A DNA stretch of 64,000 nucleotides from Angelakisella massiliensis. Its GTDB lineage: Bacteria > Bacillota > Clostridia > Oscillospirales > Ruminococcaceae. Below the pieces are notes generated by a model that saw nothing but the letters and a program-made list of their open reading frames with translations, was not told where the DNA came from and searched no databases. The stretch spans positions 1,912,756 through 1,976,755 of the forward strand of contig NZ_LT629945.1 of the NCBI RefSeq assembly GCF_900104675.1, read 5' to 3'. Below, piece by piece: positions 16,174 to 24,655 of this stretch (the first letter of the stretch is position 1; every line of letters starts with the position of its first letter). A program made the translations under genes and the position numbers.

Positions 16174-17107
16174 CGGTTCCCTGGATCCGGAATTTGTCCG
16201 GTACACCCTGGAGCAGCAGGGAGAATCCGTCCCTCTGCCTAAGCTGCTGGAACTGCTGCAGGCGCCGGAGAGCTGTGCCAGTCTGGCGGAGTATCTTCAG
16301 CGCTTTCAGCTGCCCATCCGGTGCATGGATACACCTCAGCAGGTGCGCCGGTCTGCCTATACCTTTCTCCGCTCTCTCAAAGAGGATGGGGTGCGGTATG
16401 CAGAGGTGCGTTTTTCCCCGGCGCTGCTGGAAAATTCATCTCTGACAGCAAGACAGGCGGTGGAGGAGGTCCTTTCCGGTCTGGATGCTGCCCGGCGGGA
16501 AAGCGGTGTGGAATACGGCGTTATCCTATGCGCCATGCGCCATCACACTCAGGAGAAAAACGAGAAGATGTTCCGTCTGGCCCGGGAGTATCTGGGACAG
16601 GGTGTATGTGGTGTGGATCTGGCTGGGGATGAAGCCGCCCGGCCCAACGGGGAATTTTTCCCTTTGTTTGAGCAGGCGTATCGTTTGGGGCTGCCTTATA
16701 CCATCCATGCCGGGGAATGCGGGAGTGCTCAAAGTGTGGCGGACGCTCTGGAAATGGGAGCCCGGCGCATCGGGCACGGTATCGCTATGGAAAAGGATCC
16801 GTTGCTGCAAAAGCGCTGCGCTCAGCTGAGGGTAGGGGTGGAGATGTGCCCCGTCAGCAATCTGCAGACAAAAGCAGTGGCCCGGCTGGAGGATTATCCC
16901 ATTAGGAAATTCCTTTCCAATGGAGTGCTGGTCACCATCAATACGGATAATCGTACGGTCAGCGGCACCAGCCTCACCCGGGAGTATAGTTTGCTGGCGG
17001 AACAGTTCGCTTTTACGATGGAGGAACTGAAACAGCTGTCCAGAAACGCGGTGGAATGTTCTTTTGCTTCTGAGGAGCTGAAGGAACAGCTGTTAAGGGA
17101 ACTTTGA
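16121..17107 (+). CDS. add: Adenosine deaminase
   Basis: The protein is 328 aa. The GTG start at 16121 lies 8 bases after AAAGGAGG; an earlier TTG at 16115 is too close to that site. Zinc ligands and catalytic residues are present: HCHLDGSL (HxH), HAGE, RIGHG, and the NTDNRTVSGTSL region with its Asp. CPVSN and the NTDN...S.T.L..EY pattern favour true adenosine deaminase over adenine deaminase, though related 6-aminopurine substrates remain possible. It ends the locus and would convert adenosine, or an adenosine analogue freed by the upstream glycohydrolase, to inosine and ammonia. Confidence 0.92.
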   Translation: MKDDLRTLPKIELHCHLDGSLDPEFVRYTLEQQGESVPLPKLLELLQAPESCASLAEYLQRFQLPIRCMDTPQQVRRSAYTFLRSLKEDGVRYAEVRFSPALLENSSLTARQAVEEVLSGLDAARRESGVEYGVILCAMRHHTQEKNEKMFRLAREYLGQGVCGVDLAGDEAARPNGEFFPLFEQAYRLGLPYTIHAGECGSAQSVADALEMGARRIGHGIAMEKDPLLQKRCAQLRVGVEMCPVSNLQTKAVARLEDYPIRKFLSNGVLVTINTDNRTVSGTSLTREYSLLAEQFAFTMEELKQLSRNAVECSFASEELKEQLLREL

Positions 17108-17141
17108 TGCTGAATAGGAAAATAGATTAAACAGGATGGAA

Positions 17142-17180
17142 AAGCCCCGGAACACCCAATCAAGGATGTTCCGGGGCTTT
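17142..17180. terminator. Terminator after adenosine deaminase
   Basis: AAAGCCCCGGAACA pairs with TGTTCCGGGGCTTT. It is flanked by A's on the left, so it can act for both strands. It directly abuts intergenic repeat copy B. Confidence 0.75.
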
Positions 17181-17312
17181 GAGCGTGTTGAAAAAATTCG
17201 ACACATATCCGGAGAGTATGGGATACCCTCTGAATACGAAGCTGCTTACTGGCCAAACCAGTTTGGATATCTTTGCTTTTGTGCCGCAGCAGGCGCAGGT
17301 TTTCCTATAAAA
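17181..17312 (-). repeat. Intergenic repeat, copy B (inverted)
   Basis: Read on the minus strand this matches copy A (24310-24446) along most of its length. Both share an inner segment (TATCC...CTGGTTTGGCCAG... versus TATCG...CTGGTTTCGCCAG), a GGGTATgggATAC core and the closing hairpin GTGTCGAAttTTTTC(G/A)ACAC-GCTC. It is diverged but collinear, and it abuts a GC-rich terminator as copies A and C do. Confidence 0.7.
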
Positions 17313-17388
17313 CGTATGTACATATCCCGCGTTTTATGGTTTTAAACGGAATGGTTTCTTAACCAATGGCTTTTATGTTCCGTTGTTT

Positions 17389-18819
17389 TTATAAAGCAAA
17401 ACCACATACTACATAAAGAACTGTTGCCAGAGCGGCAGTCACCAGGGCATAGGGCAGCTGTGTTTTAACGTGGGAAAACAGATCAGTTCCCACCGACATG
17501 GAAGAAAGGATGGTAGTATCGGAAATGGGTGAGCAGTGGTCGCCGAAAATACCGCCTGAAATGACAGCGCCGATCGTCAGCAGAATATTGGCGTCCATGG
17601 CCACAGCCATTGGGATGGCGATAGGCATCATGATGGAAAATGTTCCCCAGCTGGTGCCGGTGGCAAAGGCCATTACCGCGCCCAGCACAAAAATGATGGC
17701 GGGGCAGAGAGCGCCGCTGACCTGATCTCCAATGAGACTGGCCATAAAGATACCCGTTTCAAGCTTTTTTACAACAGCTCCGATGGCGAAAGCCAGCACC
17801 AGCAGACAGACAAGATTGATCATATTGCTGACACCCTTGAGGAGATAGTCACTGAACTGCTTGGAGGTCATGATCTTCTGACGGGTATATATGATGCCCA
17901 TGAAAATAAGGGTAATGATGACGGAGTAAAGGATTGCGGTGGTACCGCTGCCGTCAATGATGCTGCCGCCGCCGGTGACGAACAAGCCGATGAAGGTCCC
18001 GCCGATGAGTACGATCAAAGGCAGAATCATATTCCATTTATTACCCTTGCCGGCAGGAACCAGCCGTTCAATACCGTCCTGGTCGTTGAGCAGGGGAGTA
18101 ACACCTTCATCATACAGGGCGCCAGTGTTTTGAACCCGAAGCTCCGCCCGCTTCATGGGACCCCAGTCCTTACCGGTCAGGATGTAGAACAAAACAAAAA
18201 TCAGGGACAGGATGCTGTAAAACTGGAAGGGCAGGCTTTGAATCAGCAGCGTCATGGGATCACCGGTGATAAAACCCGCTGAGATTTCCGCCGCGATCAG
18301 CCCCATGAGCATGGCCCCCCAGGAGTTGAGGGGAATAATGGCGTTTACAGGAGCGGAGGTGGCGTCGCAGATATAAGCCAGCTTTTCTCTGGAAACCTTG
18401 TATTTGTCGATAAGAGGGCGTGTGACGACGCCGGTGAACATGATGCTCAGCAGTCCGTCGATGAAGATGATGATGCCGATCACATAAGCGATCAGCATGG
18501 CGGCCCGCTTGCTTTTGACCTTCTGGCTTTGTTCTGTAAGATAGGCCACAAAGCCGTCAACACCGCCGGATACCTCCACCATAATAACAAAGGCGCCCAT
18601 CAAAGCGGTGAACAGAAAGGTTTTCAGGTTTCCCGTATCGGTACATACAGTCAGTATTTCATTGAGAGAAGCGTCAATGGCGGTGAAAGGATTCCACCCG
18701 AATAAAATCAGCTCACCTGTAAAGATGCCAATCAGCAGCGCCACCGCTACCTTCCGCAAAGCTACCGCCGCGATAATGGCAATAATGGGGGGCAGCAGTG
18801 TTAAAAAACCGTATTCCAT
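17389..18819 (-). CDS. NhaC-family Na+/H+ antiporter or organic ion antiporter
   Basis: The protein is 476 aa, with start at 18819 behind AAGGAGG. It has about 11-12 hydrophobic helices. Family features include VALLIGIFTGELILF, the re-entrant FATGTSWGTFSIMMPIAIPM and GGIFGDHCSPISDTTILSS. NhaC-family carriers exchange sodium for protons, or carry amino or organic acids such as malate and lactate. The gene lies 28 bp after a D-cysteine desulfhydrase-like gene in the same transcript, so import of that enzyme's amino-acid substrate is a reasonable alternative to pH homeostasis. Confidence 0.88.
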   Translation of the reverse strand: MEYGFLTLLPPIIAIIAAVALRKVAVALLIGIFTGELILFGWNPFTAIDASLNEILTVCTDTGNLKTFLFTALMGAFVIMVEVSGGVDGFVAYLTEQSQKVKSKRAAMLIAYVIGIIIFIDGLLSIMFTGVVTRPLIDKYKVSREKLAYICDATSAPVNAIIPLNSWGAMLMGLIAAEISAGFITGDPMTLLIQSLPFQFYSILSLIFVLFYILTGKDWGPMKRAELRVQNTGALYDEGVTPLLNDQDGIERLVPAGKGNKWNMILPLIVLIGGTFIGLFVTGGGSIIDGSGTTAILYSVIITLIFMGIIYTRQKIMTSKQFSDYLLKGVSNMINLVCLLVLAFAIGAVVKKLETGIFMASLIGDQVSGALCPAIIFVLGAVMAFATGTSWGTFSIMMPIAIPMAVAMDANILLTIGAVISGGIFGDHCSPISDTTILSSMSVGTDLFSHVKTQLPYALVTAALATVLYVVCGFAL

Positions 18820-18847
18820 TTGATATTCCTCCTTAACAACACACCTC

Positions 18848-19831
18848 TTAATATTGACTGAATAATGAGCCGAAGCCGCCGGTATGCAGATAACACACAG
18901 CGCCGGAAGCTTTGCCTTCCATAATCCAATCACGCATTCCAACCAGAACCTTGCTGTTGTAAATATTTTCGATGAAAATGCCCTCCTGCCGGGCAAACTC
19001 CTTGACCATGCGAGCACTGTCGGGGGTGTTCATGCCCCAGCCATCCCCACGGTAACAGTCGGTGATCTCACATAATTGATTCACCGGGGCGGGACAAGGG
19101 ATACCGGTGATTTCTTCCGCCTCTCTGATCGCAGTGGTGATGTGTGCTTCCAAAACAGCTTCGGTGTCCTCCACACTGACAATCACAATGCGGAAGGGAT
19201 TGCCCATCAAAGCGTTGCCGTATATCAGTCCCGCGGCTACTCCACCGTTTCCTCCCGGTGCGAAGATGGTCATGGAGGAGATGTTTTGCTGCCGGCATTG
19301 CGTGATCATTTCCTGTACAGCGGCGGTATATCCCAGCGCTCCCCGGCCGCTGGTTGCCCCATTGCGGATGATAAAGGGATGTGCCCCTTGCTGAAGATAG
19401 GTTTGGTACAGCTGCTCTGTATAAGCGCTGCGTTCTTCGCTGGTAACAGGCCCAAGAAAATGGGATTTTACCTGCAGCAGCTCATTAAGAAGCAGATTGC
19501 CCTGGATTTCTTTGGGACGAAAACAGTTATGGATCAGTTCGCATTCAAGCCCCAGTCTGGCACAGGCGGCGGCGGTGAGAGTACAGAGGTTGGATTGCCC
19601 CGGCCCAGCTGCCAGAACACGGTCACATCCTTCTGCTATCCCTTGGCCCAACAGAAATTCCAGGCTTCGTATCTTGTTTCCTCCCGGGCCGATCCCGGTC
19701 AGATCATCCCGCTTGATATAGGCATCCACTCCCAGTCCTGAGAAAAAGCGGGCCATAGGGTGGAGCGGCGTTGGACCGGTAAGCAAAGGAACACGGGGTG
19801 TCCGGGCCAGAAATTCTTCTATGGGATACAT
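18848..19831 (-). CDS. PLP-dependent D-cysteine desulfhydrase / ACC deaminase-family enzyme
   Basis: The protein is 327 aa, with start at 19831 behind GGAGGAGG. It is a fold-type II PLP enzyme: TPLHPMARFFSGLG, DAYIKRDDLTGIGPGGNK with the PLP-binding lysine in GGNKIRSLEFLLG, then AAGPGQSNLC and a phosphate-binding loop in GGNGGVAAGLIYG. Members open ACC or release H2S, ammonia and pyruvate from D-cysteine; D-cysteine desulfhydrase is the commoner bacterial role. It leads a two-gene transcript with the NhaC-type carrier. Confidence 0.85.
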   Translation of the reverse strand: MYPIEEFLARTPRVPLLTGPTPLHPMARFFSGLGVDAYIKRDDLTGIGPGGNKIRSLEFLLGQGIAEGCDRVLAAGPGQSNLCTLTAAACARLGLECELIHNCFRPKEIQGNLLLNELLQVKSHFLGPVTSEERSAYTEQLYQTYLQQGAHPFIIRNGATSGRGALGYTAAVQEMITQCRQQNISSMTIFAPGGNGGVAAGLIYGNALMGNPFRIVIVSVEDTEAVLEAHITTAIREAEEITGIPCPAPVNQLCEITDCYRGDGWGMNTPDSARMVKEFARQEGIFIENIYNSKVLVGMRDWIMEGKASGAVCYLHTGGFGSLFSQY

Positions 19832-20202
19832 TTTACTACCTCCTCCAATCAATCTGCCCGACGCTGCCGGACAGCAGAAAAAACTGTGTAAACAGCGTGC
19901 TGCCGAGGAGAACACAGTCTTTTTTCTGAATGGGAACTGATGATAAAAGGAAAAATACGGGATTTCTTTAGTAAGATGATGTGCTAACATTATAGCAAGG
20001 AAAATCGATAAAGTCAAAGGTTTATACTCAAACACAAAACTATTTGAAAAAATCTGTTTGCAAAATTTGTCTCAGATACAAAAACGCATCGGGAGGAAAG
20101 ACGATTCTGTTCCAACGTAAATGTGTTTGTTTCAAAGGGAAAAGCGTATGAAAACGTTTCGCTCTGTTTCCTTGGCAAAATAGCTTTTGCGAAAAAATTG
20201 GA
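19832..20202. other. Leader and upstream region of the desulfhydrase unit
   Basis: No gene is present. The region holds the promoter at 19989-20017, a leader of about 150 nt with short GC-rich stems near the ribosome binding site, and AT-rich sequence beyond. Confidence 0.5.
19989..20017 (-). promoter_or_regulatory. Promoter of the desulfhydrase-NhaC unit
   Basis: On the minus strand TTGACT, a 17-bp spacer and TATAAT form a near-consensus sigma-A promoter about 150 nt before the start codon. Confidence 0.75.
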
Positions 20203-20239
20203 AAACAAAAAAGCCTGGCTGCCAATAGGAGCCAGACTT
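20203..20239 (-). terminator. Terminator of the AEC gene
   Basis: On the minus strand AAGTCTGGCT pairs with AGCCAGGCTT, followed by TTTTGTTTT. Confidence 0.75.
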
Positions 20240-20307
20240 TATGGAAAGAATAAAACGGCGAAAGGAATTTATTTTTCAGAAAAAGAGAAACGCATGATCT
20301 TTGCTTT

Positions 20308-21270
20308 TCACACCGGACCGGAAGCCGAAAGAAGCTGCTGCAGCAAAAAGACATATACCGGTATTGCAGCCAGACTGATGACGGTGGTAACAGTGATAAT
20401 AACAGAAGCAAAGCCGCTGTCGCTGCCCGCCTCATTGGCCATGATCCCCAACTGGGTCATGGCGGGCATGGTGGCAAGGATAAAAAAGATCTGCAGCGTG
20501 TCGGCAGACAAGCCCATAGGCAGACAGATCAGCAGCACCACCATCGGTGTCAGAATAAAGCGGCACGCAATCACCAGCAGCAGTTCTTTACAGGGACGAA
20601 AGCTTTGGAGACCGCCCTTGTAGATCATCGAGCCGATAAAGATCATCGCCATAGGGGTTGCCATCTGCTTGATCATGGTGATGGCGGACATGAGAAAGTC
20701 AGGAAGGTGAAAATCCGCCAGAACAGTTGCCGCGCCCAGCAGAAAACCCATCAGAGGAGGGGCAAGAATAGAGCGGAGACCGGAGAGGGAAAAGAGGCGC
20801 ACAGCGGGATCGTGATCCTTGTGGAGCAGAAAGACCCCGACAGTCCAGAAAAGCACTGTGTTGGCCATGTAATAAACCATACCCTGGGGAAGTCCCGCTT
20901 CCCCGAACAAAGCTTCCACTACAGGAAAACCGATAATGACCGTATTGGAAAAGGCAACGGCATTGATGAATACGCCTCTTTTCGCCAAGGGAATTCTGCA
21001 AACCCGGGCCAAAAGAAACCCCATGGCCAATCCCAACAGAATGATGCAGAAGGGGATGGGCAGCTGGGAAAACATTTCCAGCAGCTTTTCCCGACTGCCG
21101 CAGGTGTTCCAAACATTATAGAACATATAGCAGGGAATGGCGATCTGAACAGTGAATTTGGAAAATAAAGCGCTGCCCGTCTCGCCAAACCAGGGGCGGG
21201 AGGCGGCAAAGCAGCCGGCCAAAATCAGTGTCAACAGCATCAGGACGCTTTGCAGCGCGGTTATGACCAT
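20308..21270 (-). CDS. AEC-family transporter
   Basis: The protein is 320 aa with ten hydrophobic helices in two halves. The auxin-efflux-carrier pattern is clear: an N-terminal VQIAIPCYMFYNVW, AVAFSNTVIIGFPVVEALFG, and in the second half ATPMAMIFIGSMIYKGGL with the closing LATMPAMTQLGIMANEAGSD. Bacterial members export or import organic acids such as malate. GAGGAGC lies before the start codon. It is monocistronic, with its own terminator. Confidence 0.9.
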   Translation of the reverse strand: MVITALQSVLMLLTLILAGCFAASRPWFGETGSALFSKFTVQIAIPCYMFYNVWNTCGSREKLLEMFSQLPIPFCIILLGLAMGFLLARVCRIPLAKRGVFINAVAFSNTVIIGFPVVEALFGEAGLPQGMVYYMANTVLFWTVGVFLLHKDHDPAVRLFSLSGLRSILAPPLMGFLLGAATVLADFHLPDFLMSAITMIKQMATPMAMIFIGSMIYKGGLQSFRPCKELLLVIACRFILTPMVVLLICLPMGLSADTLQIFFILATMPAMTQLGIMANEAGSDSGFASVIITVTTVISLAAIPVYVFLLQQLLSASGPV

Positions 21271-21838
21271 AAATCATGCTCCTCACGATGTGCCGCGATG
21301 AAGTGGTCCGTCTCTGCATCCGCTTCAGCTTCAGATCAGGGATTCTGCCTGAAAAAATGAATAAGGGCTGGGGCCAAAACAAAATTTAACAGCGGCTTTA
21401 TATTTTTTTCATCCTAACGCCAAAAGGAGATCTTTGTCAAGGGATTAATTTCAGCGGGCCGTTATCATAAAGCGGTGTGAGTTTGGCCAAGGGGCGGACC
21501 CGGGTGATGCTCAACCGCTGGAAGAGTCTTTGAAATATGGTTCGTGCTTATGTTCCAACACAGCTAAAAAGAGAATATGGAGGGAGAGAAACGGCTCTGA
21601 TATCCTGGCTTTGTTCTCCTTGATTTGAGCAGACGCTGTCGGTGGAAGCGGACCTTGTTCTCTCCTTTTCTCCTAATTTATACCTATAAAAAATGAGAAA
21701 ACAAACCGGTTTATTGATATATGAATTTTCCTAACAGAATATCGTTGGTCAAAAACATATGTAAAAGTGTGTTATTAAGTGTGTGTTTAGTGTACAATAA
21801 AAAGGACACTAAATACAAAAATACCATTCAAAGGCCTA
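21271..21838. other. Gene-free region of about 570 bp
   Basis: No coding frame with a ribosome binding site is visible. A GGTGGAAGCGGACC motif near 21640 recalls a T-box antiterminator but lacks its core sequence and has no same-strand target gene. I assign nothing here. Confidence 0.5.
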
Positions 21839-22048
21839 TCAAATCACCGTTCCATCAGGGAAAGCAAATTCTGCTTTCCACTGTCCGCCCATAGCCTGAG
21901 CGATCTTCTCTAGGTCTTCCATAGTTAGAGTGTTTCTTTTAATTTTTTGGTTCAAATTTGACGGGGTAGTGCCGATTCTCCTTGCAAGCTCTGCTTGGCT
22001 AATACCACTATATGCCAATGCCATTTTAATCTTCTGCTCTATGGTCAT
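21839..22048 (-). CDS. Small XRE-family regulator
   Basis: The protein is 69 aa, with start at 22048, nine bases after GAGGAG. A single Cro/C1 helix-turn-helix fills it: KIKMALAYSGISQAELARRI, then GTTPSNLNQKIKRNTLTME. The C-terminus ends in a short WKAEFAFPDG beta tail seen in some phage-like regulators. It is divergent from the small gene at 22218, with overlapping promoters between them, which suggests that it controls that gene and itself. Confidence 0.88.
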   Translation of the reverse strand: MTIEQKIKMALAYSGISQAELARRIGTTPSNLNQKIKRNTLTMEDLEKIAQAMGGQWKAEFAFPDGTVI

Positions 22049-22069
22049 CTTTATCATCTCCTCATACAT

Positions 22070-22098
22070 ATCATACAGTAAACACTTTATATTGTCAA
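22070..22098 (-). promoter_or_regulatory. Promoter of the small XRE gene
   Basis: On the minus strand TTGACA, a 17-bp spacer and TATGAT. A second TTGACA lies at 22139-22144 on the plus strand for the divergent gene. Confidence 0.75.
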
Positions 22099-22217
22099 TT
22101 AAAAATTAAAATCATTTACAGGGGTATAAATTATTACATTGACAACATTAAGTATTTGCTGCACAATATACTTGTAAGGCAGAGATACAAAATCTCTTAC
22201 AGAAGGGAGTAAGGTGA

Positions 22218-22403
22218 ATGGATACAGTGAATGTGACCGAGGCTCTGCTGAAAGCAATCCTCGAACTCATTGAAAAATGCGAAACGTTGGAAGAACTCCG
22301 GGATAGCGTTAAACGCATAATGAATGAGCAAATAAAAAGTGGGGCGGCTGAAAATCCACACACGCACCGCCCCGCACACCCAAAAGTGAGCCGAGAGCCT
22401 TAA
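22218..22403 (+). CDS. Hypothetical small protein
   Basis: The protein is 61 aa, with start ATG at 22218 after AAGGGAGTAAGGTG. The first 40 residues form an acidic amphipathic helix pair (VTEALLKAILELIEKCETLE); the tail is His/Pro-rich. I recognise no family. It is divergent from the XRE gene and may be its regulated partner. Confidence rests on the ribosome binding site, the promoter context and helix-like composition. Confidence 0.55.
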   Translation: MDTVNVTEALLKAILELIEKCETLEELRDSVKRIMNEQIKSGAAENPHTHRPAHPKVSREP

Positions 22404-22480
22404 AAGAGGGGATCGGTCCGCATCAAACATAAGAAAAGCAGATTTTTAAATCCGTCCGCAGTCAAGGGCTTCAAAAGCGT

Positions 22481-22509
22481 TTGACATTCCCCGGCGGCTG
22501 TATTATACT
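22481..22509 (+). promoter_or_regulatory. Promoter of prfC
   Basis: TTGACA (22481-22486), 17-bp spacer, TATACT (22504-22509), about 50 bp before the start codon. Confidence 0.85.
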
Positions 22510-22563
22510 TAACATTTGTGAATGAACAGGCTCCCCATGCGGCTTTGCGGGCAGGGGACCATT

Positions 22564-24174
22564 ATGGAAGCAATGGAGGAATCATTTTTGGCCGACTATC
22601 AGCAGCTGATCGAAAAACGCAGGACCTTCGCTATCATTTCCCACCCTGACGCGGGTAAAACCACCTTGACCGAAAAATTTCTCCTCTATGGTGGAGCAAT
22701 CGCCCTGGCCGGTTCCGTCAAAGGCAAAAAAACGGCTCGCCATGCGGTGTCCGACTGGATGGAAATAGAAAAGCAGAGAGGTATTTCCGTTACCTCCTCT
22801 GTGCTCCAGTTCAATTATGACGGATATTGCATCAATATCCTGGATACCCCCGGACATCAGGACTTTTCAGAAGACACCTACCGGACCCTGATGGCAGCGG
22901 ATTCCGCCGTGATGGTCATCGACGCCTCCAAGGGCGTGGAGCGGCAGACCCGGAAGCTCTTCAAGGTTTGCCTGCTGCGGGATATCCCCATTTTTACCTT
23001 TATCAATAAAATGGACCGTGATGCCCGTAATCCTTTTGATCTGATGGAGGAAATCGAGAAGGAACTGGGAATCCAGACCTATCCTGTCAACTGGCCCATC
23101 GGCTGCGGCAAGGAATTCAAAGGGGTTTACGACCGCCACCGCAGGGAAATCGTCTCCTTTACCGCCAACAACGGTCAGCGGGAGGTGGAGGCCACCGAAG
23201 TGGAGCTGAGCGATCCCAATCTGTCTGCTCTTATCGGAGAGGAAAATTACAACACCCTGAAAGATGATGTAGAGCTGCTGGATGGAGCCAGCTATGAGTT
23301 TGATCAGGAGCAGGTGCGCCATGGCAAGCTGACCCCTGTGTTTTTCGGCTCCGCGCTGACCAATTTCGGTGTGGAACCCTTTCTGCGGGATTTCCTGAAA
23401 ATGACCACTTCGCCCCTGCCCCGGAAATCTTCTGAAGGGGAGATCAATCCTTTCAGCGATGTGTTTTCCGCTTTTGTGTTCAAAATCCAGGCCAACATGA
23501 ACAAGGCCCACCGGGACAGAATCGCCTTTATGCGCATCTGCTCCGGCCGCTTTGAAAAGAACATGGAGGTCTATCATGTTCAGGGGGATAAAAAGCTGAA
23601 GCTGTCCCAGCCTCAGCAGATGATGGCTCAGGAGCGGGAAGTGATCGAGGAGGCTTACGCGGGGGACATTATCGGTGTTTTTGATCCCGGCATCTATTCC
23701 ATCGGCGATACCATCTGCACCCCAGGCCACAAGTTCCAGTTTGAGGGGATTCCCACCTTCGCTCCGGAGCATTTTGCCCGGGTGCGCCAGCTGGATACCC
23801 TCAAGCGCAAGCAGTTTGTCAAGGGTACCCAACAGATCGCTCAGGAGGGCGCCATCCAGATTTTCCATGAGCCTTACTCCGGCATGGAGGAAGTCATCGT
23901 GGGTGTGGTGGGAACCCTGCAGTTCGATGTGCTCCAGTACCGGCTGAAAAACGAATATAATGTGGAGATCGCTTTGGAATCTCTGCCCTTCCAGTATATC
24001 CGCTGGATCGAAAACAAGGAATTGGATGTCAAAACTCTCAATCTCAGTTCCGGTACAAAGGTGGTACAGGATTTCAAAGGAAATCAGCTGCTGCTGTTTG
24101 TGGACCGGTGGAATATCGACTGGGCTGTGGAGCGCAATAAAGATTTGGTACTGGCGGAATTCAGCCGCAACTGA
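22564..24174 (+). CDS. prfC: Peptide chain release factor 3
   Basis: The protein is 536 aa, close to the usual 525-530. The start at 22564 is chosen because the family sequence begins a few residues later; the upstream ATG at 22522 is a weaker alternative. GTPase motifs: SHPDAGKTTLTEKFLLYGGA (G1), switch region RGISVTSSV, DTPGHQDFSEDTYRTL (G3) and NKMDRD (G4). Domain 2 follows, then the RF3-specific C-terminal domain (PFQYIRWIENKELDVKTLN). RF3 uses GTP to release RF1 or RF2 from the ribosome after termination. It is monocistronic with its own promoter. Confidence 0.96.
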   Translation: MEAMEESFLADYQQLIEKRRTFAIISHPDAGKTTLTEKFLLYGGAIALAGSVKGKKTARHAVSDWMEIEKQRGISVTSSVLQFNYDGYCINILDTPGHQDFSEDTYRTLMAADSAVMVIDASKGVERQTRKLFKVCLLRDIPIFTFINKMDRDARNPFDLMEEIEKELGIQTYPVNWPIGCGKEFKGVYDRHRREIVSFTANNGQREVEATEVELSDPNLSALIGEENYNTLKDDVELLDGASYEFDQEQVRHGKLTPVFFGSALTNFGVEPFLRDFLKMTTSPLPRKSSEGEINPFSDVFSAFVFKIQANMNKAHRDRIAFMRICSGRFEKNMEVYHVQGDKKLKLSQPQQMMAQEREVIEEAYAGDIIGVFDPGIYSIGDTICTPGHKFQFEGIPTFAPEHFARVRQLDTLKRKQFVKGTQQIAQEGAIQIFHEPYSGMEEVIVGVVGTLQFDVLQYRLKNEYNVEIALESLPFQYIRWIENKELDVKTLNLSSGTKVVQDFKGNQLLLFVDRWNIDWAVERNKDLVLAEFSRN

Positions 24175-24210
24175 TCTTTCCAAAAATTCAAAATATGCTT
24201 TGAGCAAAAA

Positions 24211-24239
24211 CCCCCGGCTTTTCTGTGAAAAGCCGGGGG
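24211..24239. terminator. Terminator hairpin, first of an identical pair
   Basis: A 13-bp GC-rich stem (CCCCCGGCTTTTC/GAAAAGCCGGGGG) with loop TGT lies 36 bases after prfC. A run of five A's precedes it, so the T-run is on the minus strand. The same 29-nt hairpin recurs at 24448-24476. Confidence 0.8.
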
Positions 24240-24289
24240 TCAGTCTGTAGAAAAAACTGATTCCAAGGAAAAACAAAATTCAAAATCAT

Positions 24290-24446
24290 AAAAATCAGGA
24301 CATGTGCCTGATTTTTATACCACGACCCGCGCCCACCGGGGGCGCGAAACCGGGGGTATCGCCGCTGGTTTCGCCAGGAACCTGCGGCGTATCCAGGGGG
24401 TATGGGATACCCCCTGGAAGCGTGTCGAACTTTTTCGACACGCTCA
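24290..24446 (+). repeat. Intergenic repeat, copy A (full length)
   Basis: The unit starts with a hairpin AAAAATCAGG-(7)-CCTGATTTTT, continues with TATACCACG...GCGAAACCGGGGGTATC and GCTGGTTTCGCCAGG, then GGGGGTATGGGATACCCCC, and ends with the hairpin AGCGTGTCGAACTTTTTCGACACGCT. Its start matches copy D (52291-52372); the rest matches copy B (17181-17312, inverted) and its end matches copy C (47836-47905). Confidence 0.75.
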
Positions 24447-24447
24447 C

Positions 24448-24476
24448 CCCCCGGCTTTTCTGTGAAAAGCCGGGGG
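24448..24476. terminator. Terminator hairpin, second of an identical pair
   Basis: This has the same stem and loop as 24211-24239, directly after repeat copy A. It probably serves read-through from either neighbour. Confidence 0.7.
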
Positions 24477-24558
24477 TTCCTTCGTATAAAAGCAGCCTGA
24501 TGCAACGAATGGGAAGAAGGCTGCGCCCATTTTAAAAAGCAATTGATCAGCAAATGGC

Positions 24559-24606
24559 GGTCCCGGTTTTTCTCAGACGAGCCGGGACCGTCCCTTTGTT
24601 TTTTTG
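24559..24606 (+). terminator. GC-rich hairpin with T-tail
   Basis: GGTCCCGG pairs with CCGGGACC, followed by GTCCCTTTGTTTTTTT on the plus strand. Confidence 0.65.
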
Positions 24607-24655
24607 GAAAGATGGGAAATGGAACCTCTCTTAGCGGAGAATCATTTTCACTGGA

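Noticed and set aside
21560-21690. T-box-like motif GGTGGAAGCGGACC near 21640
   Set aside because: It lacks the conserved TGGNACCGCG core and a following terminator, and there is no plausible plus-strand target gene nearby.
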